DNA of 64,000 nt from Saccharopolyspora sp. NFXS83 (GTDB lineage Bacteria > Actinomycetota > Actinomycetes > Mycobacteriales > Pseudonocardiaceae), in assembly GCF_026241095.1 (NCBI RefSeq), contig NZ_JAPFGB010000003.1, positions 248,001 through 312,000 on the forward strand, in the 5' to 3' direction. The translations under genes were made by a program, and so were the position numbers. Every line of letters begins with the position of its first letter. The first letter of the stretch is position 1. Under the pieces are notes generated by a model. The model searched no databases, was not told the DNA's origin, and was given only the letters and a program-made list of their open reading frames with translations. Below, piece by piece: positions 16,988 through 24,704 of this stretch.

Positions 16988-17755
16988 CTACGGCCGTCGG
17001 CGGGGCTTTCCCGGCTTTCCGGGTTTTCCATGCTTGCCGCCCCCGGAGTTCGGACGGGCCTTCCCCCGCGCGGGTTTGCGGGCGGGGGAGGGCTTCTTCC
17101 CGTCGCCGCCGGATCGTTCGCGCTTCGCCGGGGCCGGTTCCTGCCGTCGACCTCGGGTGCTGTTGACCGTGCGTCCGCGGACGACCCCGATGAACTCCTC
17201 CACGACGTCGGTGGTCTCCTCCTCCGGCCAGGACAGCGCGACGCGGGACTGCGGGGCGTCGGTCACCGGCCGGTAGGTGAGGTCCTTGCGGTGGTGCAAC
17301 CGGGCCAGCGACTGCGGGACGACGAGCAACCCCACGCCCGCGGCCACCAGTTCGATGGCGGCTCCGGTGGTGGCGGGGCGTTCGACTGCGGGGAGCCCGG
17401 GCGGTCCTTCCCAGTCGAGGGCGTCGTCGAGCGGGTGCAGCACGATCTCGTCGGCGAGGTCCTCGGTGGAGATCTCCTCGGCCGTGGCGACCAGGTGGTC
17501 CTTCGGGACGACCACCACGGTCGTCTCGGTGTAGAGCGGGATCGCGTGCAGCCCCGAGCGGTCGGTCGGCAACCGCAGCAGGACCGCGTCGACTTCGCCG
17601 CGGCGCACCAGGTCCGCCGCGTCGGCGGCGGAGGTGTCCACGAGTTTCAGCGGGGTTTCCGGCATCCGCTCGTTCCAGATCCGCACCCACTTGCCGGGCG
17701 TCACCCCTGGGACGAACGCGAGTGCGAAGGACGAAGAGTCGACCGAGCCTGCCAC
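16988..17755 (-). CDS. LysR substrate-binding-domain protein lacking HTH, with basic C-terminal tail
   Basis: A 255-residue protein equivalent to the effector-binding (periplasmic-binding-like) half of LysR regulators: FALAFVPGVTPGKWVRIW at the start, then RRGEVDAVLLRLP and AIELVAAGVGLLVVPQS. There is no winged-helix domain. From about residue 197 the sequence is a disordered, strongly basic tail rich in Lys, Arg, Gly and Pro, ending in GKPGKPGKPRRRP. The start is GTG 17755. It is divergent from a DUF5997 gene 60 nt away, a pairing that I recall as recurrent in actinobacteria. The tail could bind nucleic acid in place of the missing HTH. Function unknown. Confidence 0.78.
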   Translation of the reverse strand: MAGSVDSSSFALAFVPGVTPGKWVRIWNERMPETPLKLVDTSAADAADLVRRGEVDAVLLRLPTDRSGLHAIPLYTETTVVVVPKDHLVATAEEISTEDLADEIVLHPLDDALDWEGPPGLPAVERPATTGAAIELVAAGVGLLVVPQSLARLHHRKDLTYRPVTDAPQSRVALSWPEEETTDVVEEFIGVVRGRTVNSTRGRRQEPAPAKRERSGGDGKKPSPARKPARGKARPNSGGGKHGKPGKPGKPRRRP

Positions 17756-17815
17756 CAGGCCAGGCTACCGGGCGTCATCGCAGGTACCGCGGGCCCGGTC
17801 GATACCCTGGACCCC

Positions 17816-18208
17816 ATGACGTCGCAGAAGACCCCCCAAACGATGAAGCCCGCGACCGCGGCGAAGAAGCTGAACGTGTACCTCGAAGCCACCCCCGCGG
17901 AGTTCCAGGAGGGTGTCGTCTCGCGCGACGAGCTCAACGCCCTGCAGGCCGACCCGCCCGAGTGGCTGAGCGAGCTGCGCCACAACGGCCCCCACCCGCG
18001 CCAGGTGGTCGCGGCGAGGCTGGGCGTCTCCATCGGTGGTCTCGCCCGTGGTGGCATCACCGAACCGCTGACGACCGCGCAGATCGACTCGCTGAAGGCG
18101 GAGAGCCCCGAGTGGCTCGAGCAGGAGCGCGCCACCCAGGCCGACGTCCGCAAGGAGAACGCCCGCGCCAAGCAGAAGGCGGCGGAAGAGCGCGAGAACC
18201 GTTCCTGA
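17816..18208 (+). CDS. DUF5997-family protein
   Basis: A 130-residue basic, soluble protein of the actinobacterial DUF5997 type. It opens with KPATAAKKLNVYLEATPAEFQ, carries two similar PPEWL/SPEWL segments (ADPPEWLSELRHNGPHPRQV and AESPEWLEQERATQADV) and a GVSIGGLARGGI turn that resembles an HTH-like DNA-binding arrangement, then ends in a charged helix (KENARAKQKAAEERENRS). ATG 17816 fits. It is divergent from the HTH-less LysR-type protein, and the two may form one regulatory device; this is inference from pairing. Confidence 0.75.
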   Translation: MTSQKTPQTMKPATAAKKLNVYLEATPAEFQEGVVSRDELNALQADPPEWLSELRHNGPHPRQVVAARLGVSIGGLARGGITEPLTTAQIDSLKAESPEWLEQERATQADVRKENARAKQKAAEERENRS

Positions 18209-18264
18209 CGACGCCTCATCCGCACCTCGCACGAGGCGCGGATGAGGCCGTCCAGGCCGACAGG

Positions 18265-19866
18265 TCAGTGCTTGCCGAGTTCGCCGTCGACGCGGCGCCA
18301 GATGTTCTCCGGGTTGCCGTCGGCGAGCACGCCGGGCAGGAGTTCGGCAGGCACGTCCTGGTAGGCCACGGGCCGCACGAAGCGGTCGATGGCCAACGTC
18401 CCCACCGACGTCGTCCGGGAGTCCGATGTGGATGGGAACGGCCCGCCGTGCACCATGGCGTGGCCGACCTCGACGCCCGTGGGCCAGCCGTTGAACAGGA
18501 TCCGCCCGGCCTTGCGCTCCAGCGCCGGCAGCAGCGCGCCCGCCTCGCCGGTGTCCTCGGCGGTGGCGTGCACGGTCGCGGTGAGCTGGCCTTCCAGCTC
18601 GGCGGCGACCCGGCGGAGCTGTTCGGTGTTGCGGCAGCGGATCACCAGCGAGGCCGAGCCGAACACCTCCTCGTCCAGTCCCTCGCCGTTGAGGAACGCC
18701 TCGGCGTCGGTGACCAGCAGTGCGGCCCGGCAGGACTGGGGCGCGTCGGATTCCTGACCGCGCGCCAGCACCGTCACCTCGCCCTTGCCGGCCAGCGCCT
18801 CGACCCCGGCCGCGTAGGAGCGGGCGATGCCGGGGGTGAGCATCGGGGTCGGCGCCGCCGCGGAGACCGCGTCGGCCGCGCTGTCCAGGAACGCGGTCAG
18901 GTCCGGGCCGTCGACCGCGACGACCAGCCCGGGGTTGGTGCAGAACTGCCCGGAGCCCATGGTCAGCGACCCGACGAACTCCCCGCCGAGCTCGGCTGCC
19001 CGCGCGGCGAGCGCACCGGGCAGCAGGAACACCGGGTTGATGCTGCTCATCTCCGCGTACACCGGGACCGGCTGGGGGCGGGACTGCGCGGCGGCGGTCA
19101 GCGCCAGTCCCGCACCGCGCGAACCGGTGAACCCCACGGCCTGGATCCGCGGATCCGTGACCAGCGCGGTGCCCAGGCCGGGGCCGCTGCCGTAGAGCAG
19201 CGAGAACGTGCCCGCAGGGAGCCCGCAGGACGCGACGGCGTCGCTGATCGCGCGCGCCACGAGCTCGCAGGTGCCGGGGTGCGCGTCGTGCGCCTTGACC
19301 ACCACGGGGCAACCGGCGGCCAGCGCCGAGGCGGTGTCGCCGCCCGCGACGGAGAAGGCGAGCGGGAAGTTGCTGGCGCCGAACACGGCGACCGGGCCCA
19401 GCGGGATCTTGCGCTGGCGGATGTCGGCGCGCGGAGCGGGCGCCCGGTCGGGCAGTGCCGGGTCGATCCGGGCCCCGGTGAAGCTGCCTTCGCGCACGAC
19501 CTTCGCGAACAGGCGCAGCTGCCCGGTGGTGCGCCCGCGTTCGCCGGTGGTGCGGGCCAGCGGCAGGCCGCTCTCGGCGTGCGCGCGAGCGGAGAGGGTC
19601 TCGCCGATCGCCTCGATGTTGTCGGCGATGGTCTCCAGGAACACCGCGCGCTGCTCGAACGTGGTGGCGCGGTAGGCCTCGAAGGCCGATTCCGCCGCCG
19701 CGCACGCGCGTTCGACCTCGGCCTGGCCGCCGTGCCCGTAGGCCGGTTCCAGCTCGGCCCCGGTTCCGGGGTCGACCGCGCGGATCTTCTCGCCCTCGCC
19801 GAACACCGGGGTGCCCGCGATCAGCATCCGCCCGGTGAGGTCGGTGGCGGTGTGGCCTGTGGTCAT
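18265..19866 (-). CDS. Aldehyde dehydrogenase (NADP+), alpha-ketoglutarate semialdehyde dehydrogenase type
   Basis: A 533-residue aldehyde dehydrogenase of the 2,5-dioxovalerate (alpha-ketoglutarate semialdehyde) branch, which ends sugar-acid and hydroxyproline catabolism by oxidising the semialdehyde to 2-oxoglutarate. The general-base glutamate is in YAEMSSINPVF and the nucleophilic cysteine in MGSGQFCTNPGLVVA. The short N-terminus (MLIAGTPVFGEGEKIRAVDP) and total length fit this branch and not classical 480-residue enzymes. It is divergent from a LysR gene 178 nt away, which probably regulates it. The HpcH/HpaI aldolase beyond the regulator supports a sugar-acid pathway, but the exact substrate is open. 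Confidence 0.87.
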   Translation of the reverse strand: MTTGHTATDLTGRMLIAGTPVFGEGEKIRAVDPGTGAELEPAYGHGGQAEVERACAAAESAFEAYRATTFEQRAVFLETIADNIEAIGETLSARAHAESGLPLARTTGERGRTTGQLRLFAKVVREGSFTGARIDPALPDRAPAPRADIRQRKIPLGPVAVFGASNFPLAFSVAGGDTASALAAGCPVVVKAHDAHPGTCELVARAISDAVASCGLPAGTFSLLYGSGPGLGTALVTDPRIQAVGFTGSRGAGLALTAAAQSRPQPVPVYAEMSSINPVFLLPGALAARAAELGGEFVGSLTMGSGQFCTNPGLVVAVDGPDLTAFLDSAADAVSAAAPTPMLTPGIARSYAAGVEALAGKGEVTVLARGQESDAPQSCRAALLVTDAEAFLNGEGLDEEVFGSASLVIRCRNTEQLRRVAAELEGQLTATVHATAEDTGEAGALLPALERKAGRILFNGWPTGVEVGHAMVHGGPFPSTSDSRTTSVGTLAIDRFVRPVAYQDVPAELLPGVLADGNPENIWRRVDGELGKH

Positions 19867-19968
19867 GCGGTGAATCCTCCTTGGTCCGGGCGGTTCGGCG
19901 GCGGTCGCGGGCGCACCGGCGAACCGGCGGCGCGCACAACTCGCCAGTCAGGACATTAGGATCCTCGA

Positions 19969-20000
19969 TCGATGCGTGTCCAACTCCAATCGAGCATCGA
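19969..20000. promoter_or_regulatory. Inverted repeat TCGATGC-N18-GCATCGA, candidate LysR operator
   Basis: Seven-base arms TCGATGC (19969-19975) and GCATCGA (19994-20000) are separated by 18 nt in the divergent gap between the aldehyde dehydrogenase and LysR genes. Position, 45 nt upstream of the LysR start, is what is expected for autoregulation and control of the divergent target. The core promoter was not resolved. Confidence 0.5.
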
Positions 20001-20044
20001 CCGATGCGGGAAGCGCATCGCGCACCAGGAGGCGGGTACCGCAC

Positions 20045-20920
20045 ATGTTCACGCTCAACCAGCTCGCCGGGTTCGTCGCGGTCGCCGAGGAACTGCACTA
20101 CGGCCGGGCCGCCGCGCGGTTGCGCATGACCCAACCACCGCTGAGCCGCCAGATCCAGCTGCTGGAGCGTGACCTGCAGGTGCGGCTGTTCGACCGCAGC
20201 GGCCGTGCGGTGCGGCTCACGCCGGCGGGGCGGGCGTTCCTGCGCGATGCGCGCAGGTTGTTGCACGAGGCGGAGAACGCGACGCTGGCGGTGCGGCGGG
20301 TGCCCGGTGGCGAGGCCGGGGTGGTGCGCGTCGGGTTCACGGCGACTTCGGCGTACGGGATGCTCGGCGGCGTGCTGGAGACGGCGCGGGACCGGTTGCC
20401 GCACGTGGACGTGGTGCTGCGGGAACTGGTGACCCGGGAACAGCTCGACATGCTCTCCTCCGGCGCGCTGGACCTGGGCTTGGTCCGGCCGCCGATCACG
20501 CGCCCGGAGCTGGAGTCGCGCCGGCTGCTGGCGGAGCCGCTGCTGGCCGCGCTGCCCGCGCGCCACCCGCTGGCCGAGGCGGAGGAACCGTTGAGCCCGG
20601 CCGATTTCGACGCGGCGGACGTCGTCATGTACTCGCCGACGGAGGCGCGCTACTTCCACGAGCTGCTCGTGAGCGTGTTCCGCGAAGCCCACGTTTCGCC
20701 GCACTACACCCAGCACGTCAGCCAGGTGCACACGGTGCTCGCGCTGGTGAGGGCCGGGCTCGGCATCGCTTTGGTGCCGTCGACGGCGACGTTGCTGCGG
20801 TTCGACGGCGTGGTGCTGCGCCCGGTGGAGCTGCCGGATCCGGAGCCGGTGGAGCTGCACCTGGCGTGGCGCGGTGCCAACGACAATCCCGCGCTGAGCG
20901 CCCTGCTGGCGCTGCTGTGA
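20045..20920 (+). CDS. LysR-family transcriptional regulator
   Basis: A 291-residue LysR regulator. The winged helix-turn-helix is at the N-terminus (FVAVAEELHYGRAAARLRMT followed by QPPLSRQIQLLERDL), and the effector domain follows from about residue 90. ATG 20045 is preceded by AGGAGG. It is divergent from the aldehyde dehydrogenase gene and upstream of the aldolase on its own strand, so both are probable targets. The inducer is likely a sugar-acid or keto-acid intermediate, by inference. Confidence 0.92.
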   Translation: MFTLNQLAGFVAVAEELHYGRAAARLRMTQPPLSRQIQLLERDLQVRLFDRSGRAVRLTPAGRAFLRDARRLLHEAENATLAVRRVPGGEAGVVRVGFTATSAYGMLGGVLETARDRLPHVDVVLRELVTREQLDMLSSGALDLGLVRPPITRPELESRRLLAEPLLAALPARHPLAEAEEPLSPADFDAADVVMYSPTEARYFHELLVSVFREAHVSPHYTQHVSQVHTVLALVRAGLGIALVPSTATLLRFDGVVLRPVELPDPEPVELHLAWRGANDNPALSALLALL

Positions 20921-21087
20921 GCCGAACGCGGGCGGCGAGGTGCGGCGACCAGTGAGGTCCATAGTGGACTGAAGTACTCCTTCTGGTGGAATTCGGCGTC
21001 GTGGAACCAGATCGGAGCAGTCCCGACCGGCGCGCCGGGTGCTTCAATCGATCGGCCAGTGCGGGAACGACGACGGGGAGGGGCCGC

Positions 21088-21846
21088 ATGACCGCCGATT
21101 TCGTGCGCAAGATCCGCACCAGGGAGCCCGCGGTCGGGTACTGGGTGATGCTCGACGCCCCGCCCGCCACCGAGCGCCTCGCCAGGGCGGGCTACGACTA
21201 CGTGTGCCTGGACGGGCAGCACGGGCTGCTCGGGTACCAGGGCATCCTCAACGGCCTCATCGCGATCGACGCCGCGGGCGGTGCCACCGGTGTCGTGCGG
21301 GTCGCTTCGCACGACCGGGCCGCGATCTGCCGCGCGCTGGACGCGGGCGCGCGCGGCATCATCGTGCCGCTGGTGGACGACGCCGAGCAGGCCGCCGCCG
21401 CGGTCGCGGCCACCCGCTACCCGCCGGGCGGCATCCGCTCGTACGGGCCGATGCGGTCGAGCCTGCGGATCGGCCCCGAGCCCGCGGAGGCCGACGCGAG
21501 CGTCGTCGTCCTCGCGATGATCGAGACACCGCTGGGATTGGCGAACGTCGAGTCGATCAGCGCCACTCCCGGCCTGGACGGGGTCTACATCGGTCCGGCG
21601 GACATGGCGCTGGCGGTGGGTGCGGCGTACCCGGGCGATCCGGCGGTCGCCGCCGAGTTCGACGCCGCGCTGGCCGCGGTCCGGGCCGCGGCCGACGCCG
21701 CCGGGATCGCCGTCGGCATCCACACGCCCGACGGGGCCACGGCGGCCCGGCGGCTGGCCGAAGGGTTCACCTTCGCCAGCGTGTCCTCGGATCTGGAACA
21801 CCTGGAGCAGGTCGCCCGCGCGCACTTGGACGACGCGCTTCGCTGA
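21088..21846 (+). CDS. HpcH/HpaI-family aldolase
   Basis: A 252-residue metal-dependent class II pyruvate aldolase of the HpcH/HpaI family, which splits 4-hydroxy-2-oxo acids (or 2-keto-3-deoxy sugar acids) to pyruvate and an aldehyde. Family marks are YDYVCLDGQHGLLGY (active-site His), MIETPLGLANVESI (metal-binding Glu) and VYIGPADMALAVG (metal-binding Asp). ATG 21088 follows GGGGAGGGG. It lies 167 nt after the LysR gene on the same strand. With the semialdehyde dehydrogenase it suggests aldaric-acid breakdown (for example 5-keto-4-deoxyglucarate), but other hydroxy-keto acids are possible. Confidence 0.87.
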   Translation: MTADFVRKIRTREPAVGYWVMLDAPPATERLARAGYDYVCLDGQHGLLGYQGILNGLIAIDAAGGATGVVRVASHDRAAICRALDAGARGIIVPLVDDAEQAAAAVAATRYPPGGIRSYGPMRSSLRIGPEPAEADASVVVLAMIETPLGLANVESISATPGLDGVYIGPADMALAVGAAYPGDPAVAAEFDAALAAVRAAADAAGIAVGIHTPDGATAARRLAEGFTFASVSSDLEHLEQVARAHLDDALR

Positions 21847-21847
21847 G

Positions 21848-21869
21848 CATCAGACGTCAAACATCAGAC
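21848..21869. repeat. CATCAGAC direct repeat just after the aldolase gene
   Basis: CATCAGAC occurs at 21848-21855 and again at 21862-21869, start to start 14 nt, in A/T-rich sequence immediately after the aldolase stop. The spacing (more than one helical turn) and position at the upstream edge of the hyu leader make it a possible regulator-binding site. No regulator gene is adjacent. Confidence 0.3.
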
Positions 21870-22607
21870 AATTAGTTGGATCAGTGTCGCGCGGCTGATC
21901 TTCAGTCGAAGTGCGCGCTCGTCGAGCGCCTCGTGCCAGCGAGGCGGTGGTGGGTTCCGCGCCGGTGCGTCGGCGGCCGGTCGGGCCCGGCAAGATCGAC
22001 TGCGAGTGGTCGCGGCCGTTTCCGTTCGGTCTGCGGGTTGTGGGCGCGATCCAGGTGCGACGCCTGGGGCCCTTTCGCGTCTCGGCGGGGCCGTCCGTGA
22101 AGGTTCTTGCGGTGGCCGGATGGCCGTTGCGGGGCGGTGTCGACGTCTCGGCTCGCTTCGGCGGTCGCGGCGGCGAAAAAATGTCCGACGTATTGATTCG
22201 CTGCTCCGTTCGCCGCATACTTCACGCCAACCCGGAGGTCGACGCCAGCCCCGTTCGGCGGCACGGCTCGATCCGCTCGGGGCGTCGATTCACAGGAGGT
22301 GCCGCTGTGGCCGTGCACTGTGGCCAGCCAGAGCGTTCGTGCGACCGCGTCGTCGCACGCGATCCTTCCGGCCACCGCCTCCCCGGCAGGGGAACCCGCG
22401 GCACGCGGCGTCGGACGAAGGACTCCTCCGGCACGGTCGTCGACCAGTGCCCCGCCAGCGGCGGTCCCGCTGAGCAGCGATCACCCCGGCAAGTCGCCCA
22501 CCGCTGAGATCCGTCGCCCGGACCGCCACGCGCATCGCCCGAGGCGACGAGCTCGCACGGCGGTGGGCGGCGCACGACAGCGTCACCCGGCTAGGAGAGA
22601 CCACGCA
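21870..22607. other. Long gene-free stretch and 5' leader of the hyu operon, with possible small leader ORF
   Basis: I find no confident gene between the aldolase and hyuA. Open frames cover much of 21911-22507 but have poor codon bias and no recognisable protein. After the promoter-like element at 22193-22221 about 380 nt remain before hyuA. Inside that leader, AGGAGGTG (22294-22301) precedes a GTG at 22307 that opens a 66-codon frame ending at 22507. Its third-position G/C is only moderately high by eye, so it is a candidate leader peptide and nothing more. The hyuA start itself has AGGAGA at the right distance. Confidence 0.35.
22193..22221 (+). promoter_or_regulatory. Candidate sigma-70-type promoter for the hyu operon
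   Basis: TTGATT (22193-22198) and CATACT (22216-22221) are separated by exactly 17 nt in a locally A/T-rich window. Transcription would begin near 22228, giving a leader of about 380 nt before hyuA. Confidence 0.45.
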
Positions 22608-24704
22608 ATGAAGCGCATCGGAGTGGACGTCGGTGGCACCTTCACCGACCTCATGTACTGGGACGAAGCGGGATCCGTGTCCGTGCACAAGATCCCGTCC
22701 ACGCCCCAGGATCCGTCCCTGGCCACGGTGAACGGGGTTCAGCAGCTCGCCGACGCGGCCGGCATCTCGGTGAGCGACCTCGACCAGTTCCTGCACGGAA
22801 CGACGGTCGCGACCAACATCGTGCTGGAGCACAACGGATCCGACATCGGACTGATCACCACCGAGGGCTTCCGGGACATCCTGCACATCGCCCGCAAGAA
22901 GCGTCCGCTGAACTACTCGTCCTACCAGGACCTGCCGTGGCAGAAGTGGCAGCTGGTGCGCCGGCGCAACCGCCGCGTGGTGCCGGAACGGATCAACGCC
23001 GCGGGCGAAGTGCTCGTGCCCCTCGATCTCGACGCGGTCCGCGAGCAGGTGCGGGAGCTCAAGAGCAGCGGCGTGCAGGCCATCGCGGTGTGCTTCCTGC
23101 ACTCCTACCGCAATCCCGTCCACGAGCAGGCGGTGAAGCGGATCATCGAGCAGGAGTGCCCCGGGATGTTCGTCTCGCTCTCCAGCGAGGTCGCGCCGCA
23201 GTACCGGGAATACGAGCGGTTCTCCACGACCGCGCTCAACGCGTTCGTCGGCCCGCGGGTGTCCGGCTACATCGACAGCCTCGCCGAGACGACCCGCGAG
23301 GCCGGGGTGCGCGGCGACATCCGGCTGATGACCTCGGCGGGCGGGCTGATCTCCTCGCGGCTCGCGGCGGACAACCCGGTCCTGCTGCTCACCAGCGGGG
23401 TGGTCGCCGGGCTGCTCGGCGGCTGCGCGATCGGCGCCGCATCCGGGCATCCGAGCGTCATCACCCTCGACGTCGGGGGCACCTCGGCCGACATCGGCGT
23501 GGCCCCCGACGGCAAGCTGCGCATGAAGCACTTGCTGGACACCCGCATCGGCGACTACCACGCGATGGTGCCGATGGCCGAGGTCGACACGATCGGCGCG
23601 GGCGGCGGATCGATCGCGTTCGTCGACGCGGGCGGCATGTTCCGCGTCGGGCCGCGCAGCGCGGGCGCGACACCCGGACCTGCCTGCTACGCGCGAGGCG
23701 GCACCGAGCCCACCAGCACCGACGCGATGGTGGCGATGGGGTGGCTGCGCGCCGACAGCTTCCTGTCCGGCTCGATGTTCGTGGACCCGCAGCTGGCGAC
23801 CAAGTCGATCGACGAGCACATCGCGCACAAGCTCGACACCTCCGTCGAGCAGGCCGCGATCGGGATCTTCCAGATCCTGGCGCACGCGATGACCGAGGCG
23901 ATCAGCCTGCACTCGGTGCGCAAGGGCTACGACCCGCGGGACTTCTCGCTGGTCGCCGAGGGAGGGGCGGGGCCGCTCTACGCCTGGCACATCGCCGAGC
24001 AGCTGCGGGTGCCGCGCGTCATCGTGCCGCACCACCCGGGCATCGCCTCGGCGATGGGCCTGCTCAGCACCGACATCCGGGTGGAGACGCCCGCGACGGT
24101 GTGGACGTCGTCGACCGACCCGGACCTGGATCGGATCGCCGCGGAGTTCGACCGGCTCAGCACCCAGGCGGTGGAGCAGCTCGCCGGGGACGGACTCGAC
24201 CCCTCGGAGATCGTGCTGGAGCGCAGCCTGGACTGCCGCTACATCGGGCAGGGCTACGAACTGCGCGTGCCCGCCCCGTCCGGGGAGGTCGACGCCGAAT
24301 GGGTGGCCCGCACGGCGGAGGCGTTCCACGAGGTGCACGAGCGGACCTACTCCCAGCGGTTCGACGACAAGCCGGTGCACCTGGTCAACGTGCGGGTCGC
24401 CGCCGTCGGCAGGGTCGGCCACGTGCCGCTCGCCGACATCGAGGAGGGCGGTCCGGACGCGTCGGCCGCGGTGAAGGACACCACCGAGGCGCTGTTCTGG
24501 ACCGCTGACAACCAGCCGAAGACCTTCGACACCCCCGTTTACGACCGCGCGCTGCTCAAGGCGGGCAACGTCTTCGCCGGACCGGCGATCGTCGAGCAGT
24601 TCGACTCCACGACCGTCGTCGGCCCGCAGCAGACGGCCACGATCGACCGGGTGGGTCACATCATCATCGAAACCGCCGTCAGCACCGAAGGAGGCCAGCG
24701 GTGA
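22608..24704 (+). CDS. hyuA: Hydantoinase/oxoprolinase subunit A (HyuA-like)
   Basis: A 698-residue subunit of the hydantoinase A / acetone carboxylase beta / 5-oxoprolinase family, which activates a cyclic amide or ketone substrate with ATP. The N-terminal phosphate-binding segment KRIGVDVGGTFTDLMYW starts at residue 2 and the actin-like second part shows ITLDVGGTSADIGVAPDG and EVDTIGAGGGSIAFVDAGG. ATG 22608 has AGGAGA at 22593-22598. The stop overlaps the start of hyuB (GTGA), so the two subunits are translationally coupled. Substrate may be a hydantoin, N-methylhydantoin or 5-oxoproline-like lactam. Confidence 0.92.
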   Translation: MKRIGVDVGGTFTDLMYWDEAGSVSVHKIPSTPQDPSLATVNGVQQLADAAGISVSDLDQFLHGTTVATNIVLEHNGSDIGLITTEGFRDILHIARKKRPLNYSSYQDLPWQKWQLVRRRNRRVVPERINAAGEVLVPLDLDAVREQVRELKSSGVQAIAVCFLHSYRNPVHEQAVKRIIEQECPGMFVSLSSEVAPQYREYERFSTTALNAFVGPRVSGYIDSLAETTREAGVRGDIRLMTSAGGLISSRLAADNPVLLLTSGVVAGLLGGCAIGAASGHPSVITLDVGGTSADIGVAPDGKLRMKHLLDTRIGDYHAMVPMAEVDTIGAGGGSIAFVDAGGMFRVGPRSAGATPGPACYARGGTEPTSTDAMVAMGWLRADSFLSGSMFVDPQLATKSIDEHIAHKLDTSVEQAAIGIFQILAHAMTEAISLHSVRKGYDPRDFSLVAEGGAGPLYAWHIAEQLRVPRVIVPHHPGIASAMGLLSTDIRVETPATVWTSSTDPDLDRIAAEFDRLSTQAVEQLAGDGLDPSEIVLERSLDCRYIGQGYELRVPAPSGEVDAEWVARTAEAFHEVHERTYSQRFDDKPVHLVNVRVAAVGRVGHVPLADIEEGGPDASAAVKDTTEALFWTADNQPKTFDTPVYDRALLKAGNVFAGPAIVEQFDSTTVVGPQQTATIDRVGHIIIETAVSTEGGQR

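Noticed and set aside
17722-19959. 745-codon plus-strand frame opposite the aldehyde dehydrogenase
   Set aside because: Antisense shadow; residues are dominated by Arg, Gly and Gln with no recognisable fold.
21911-22507. 198-codon frame upstream of hyuA taken as a full gene
   Set aside because: Poor third-position bias in the first two thirds and no protein-like pattern; only its last 66 codons, behind AGGAGGTG, are kept as a weak candidate.
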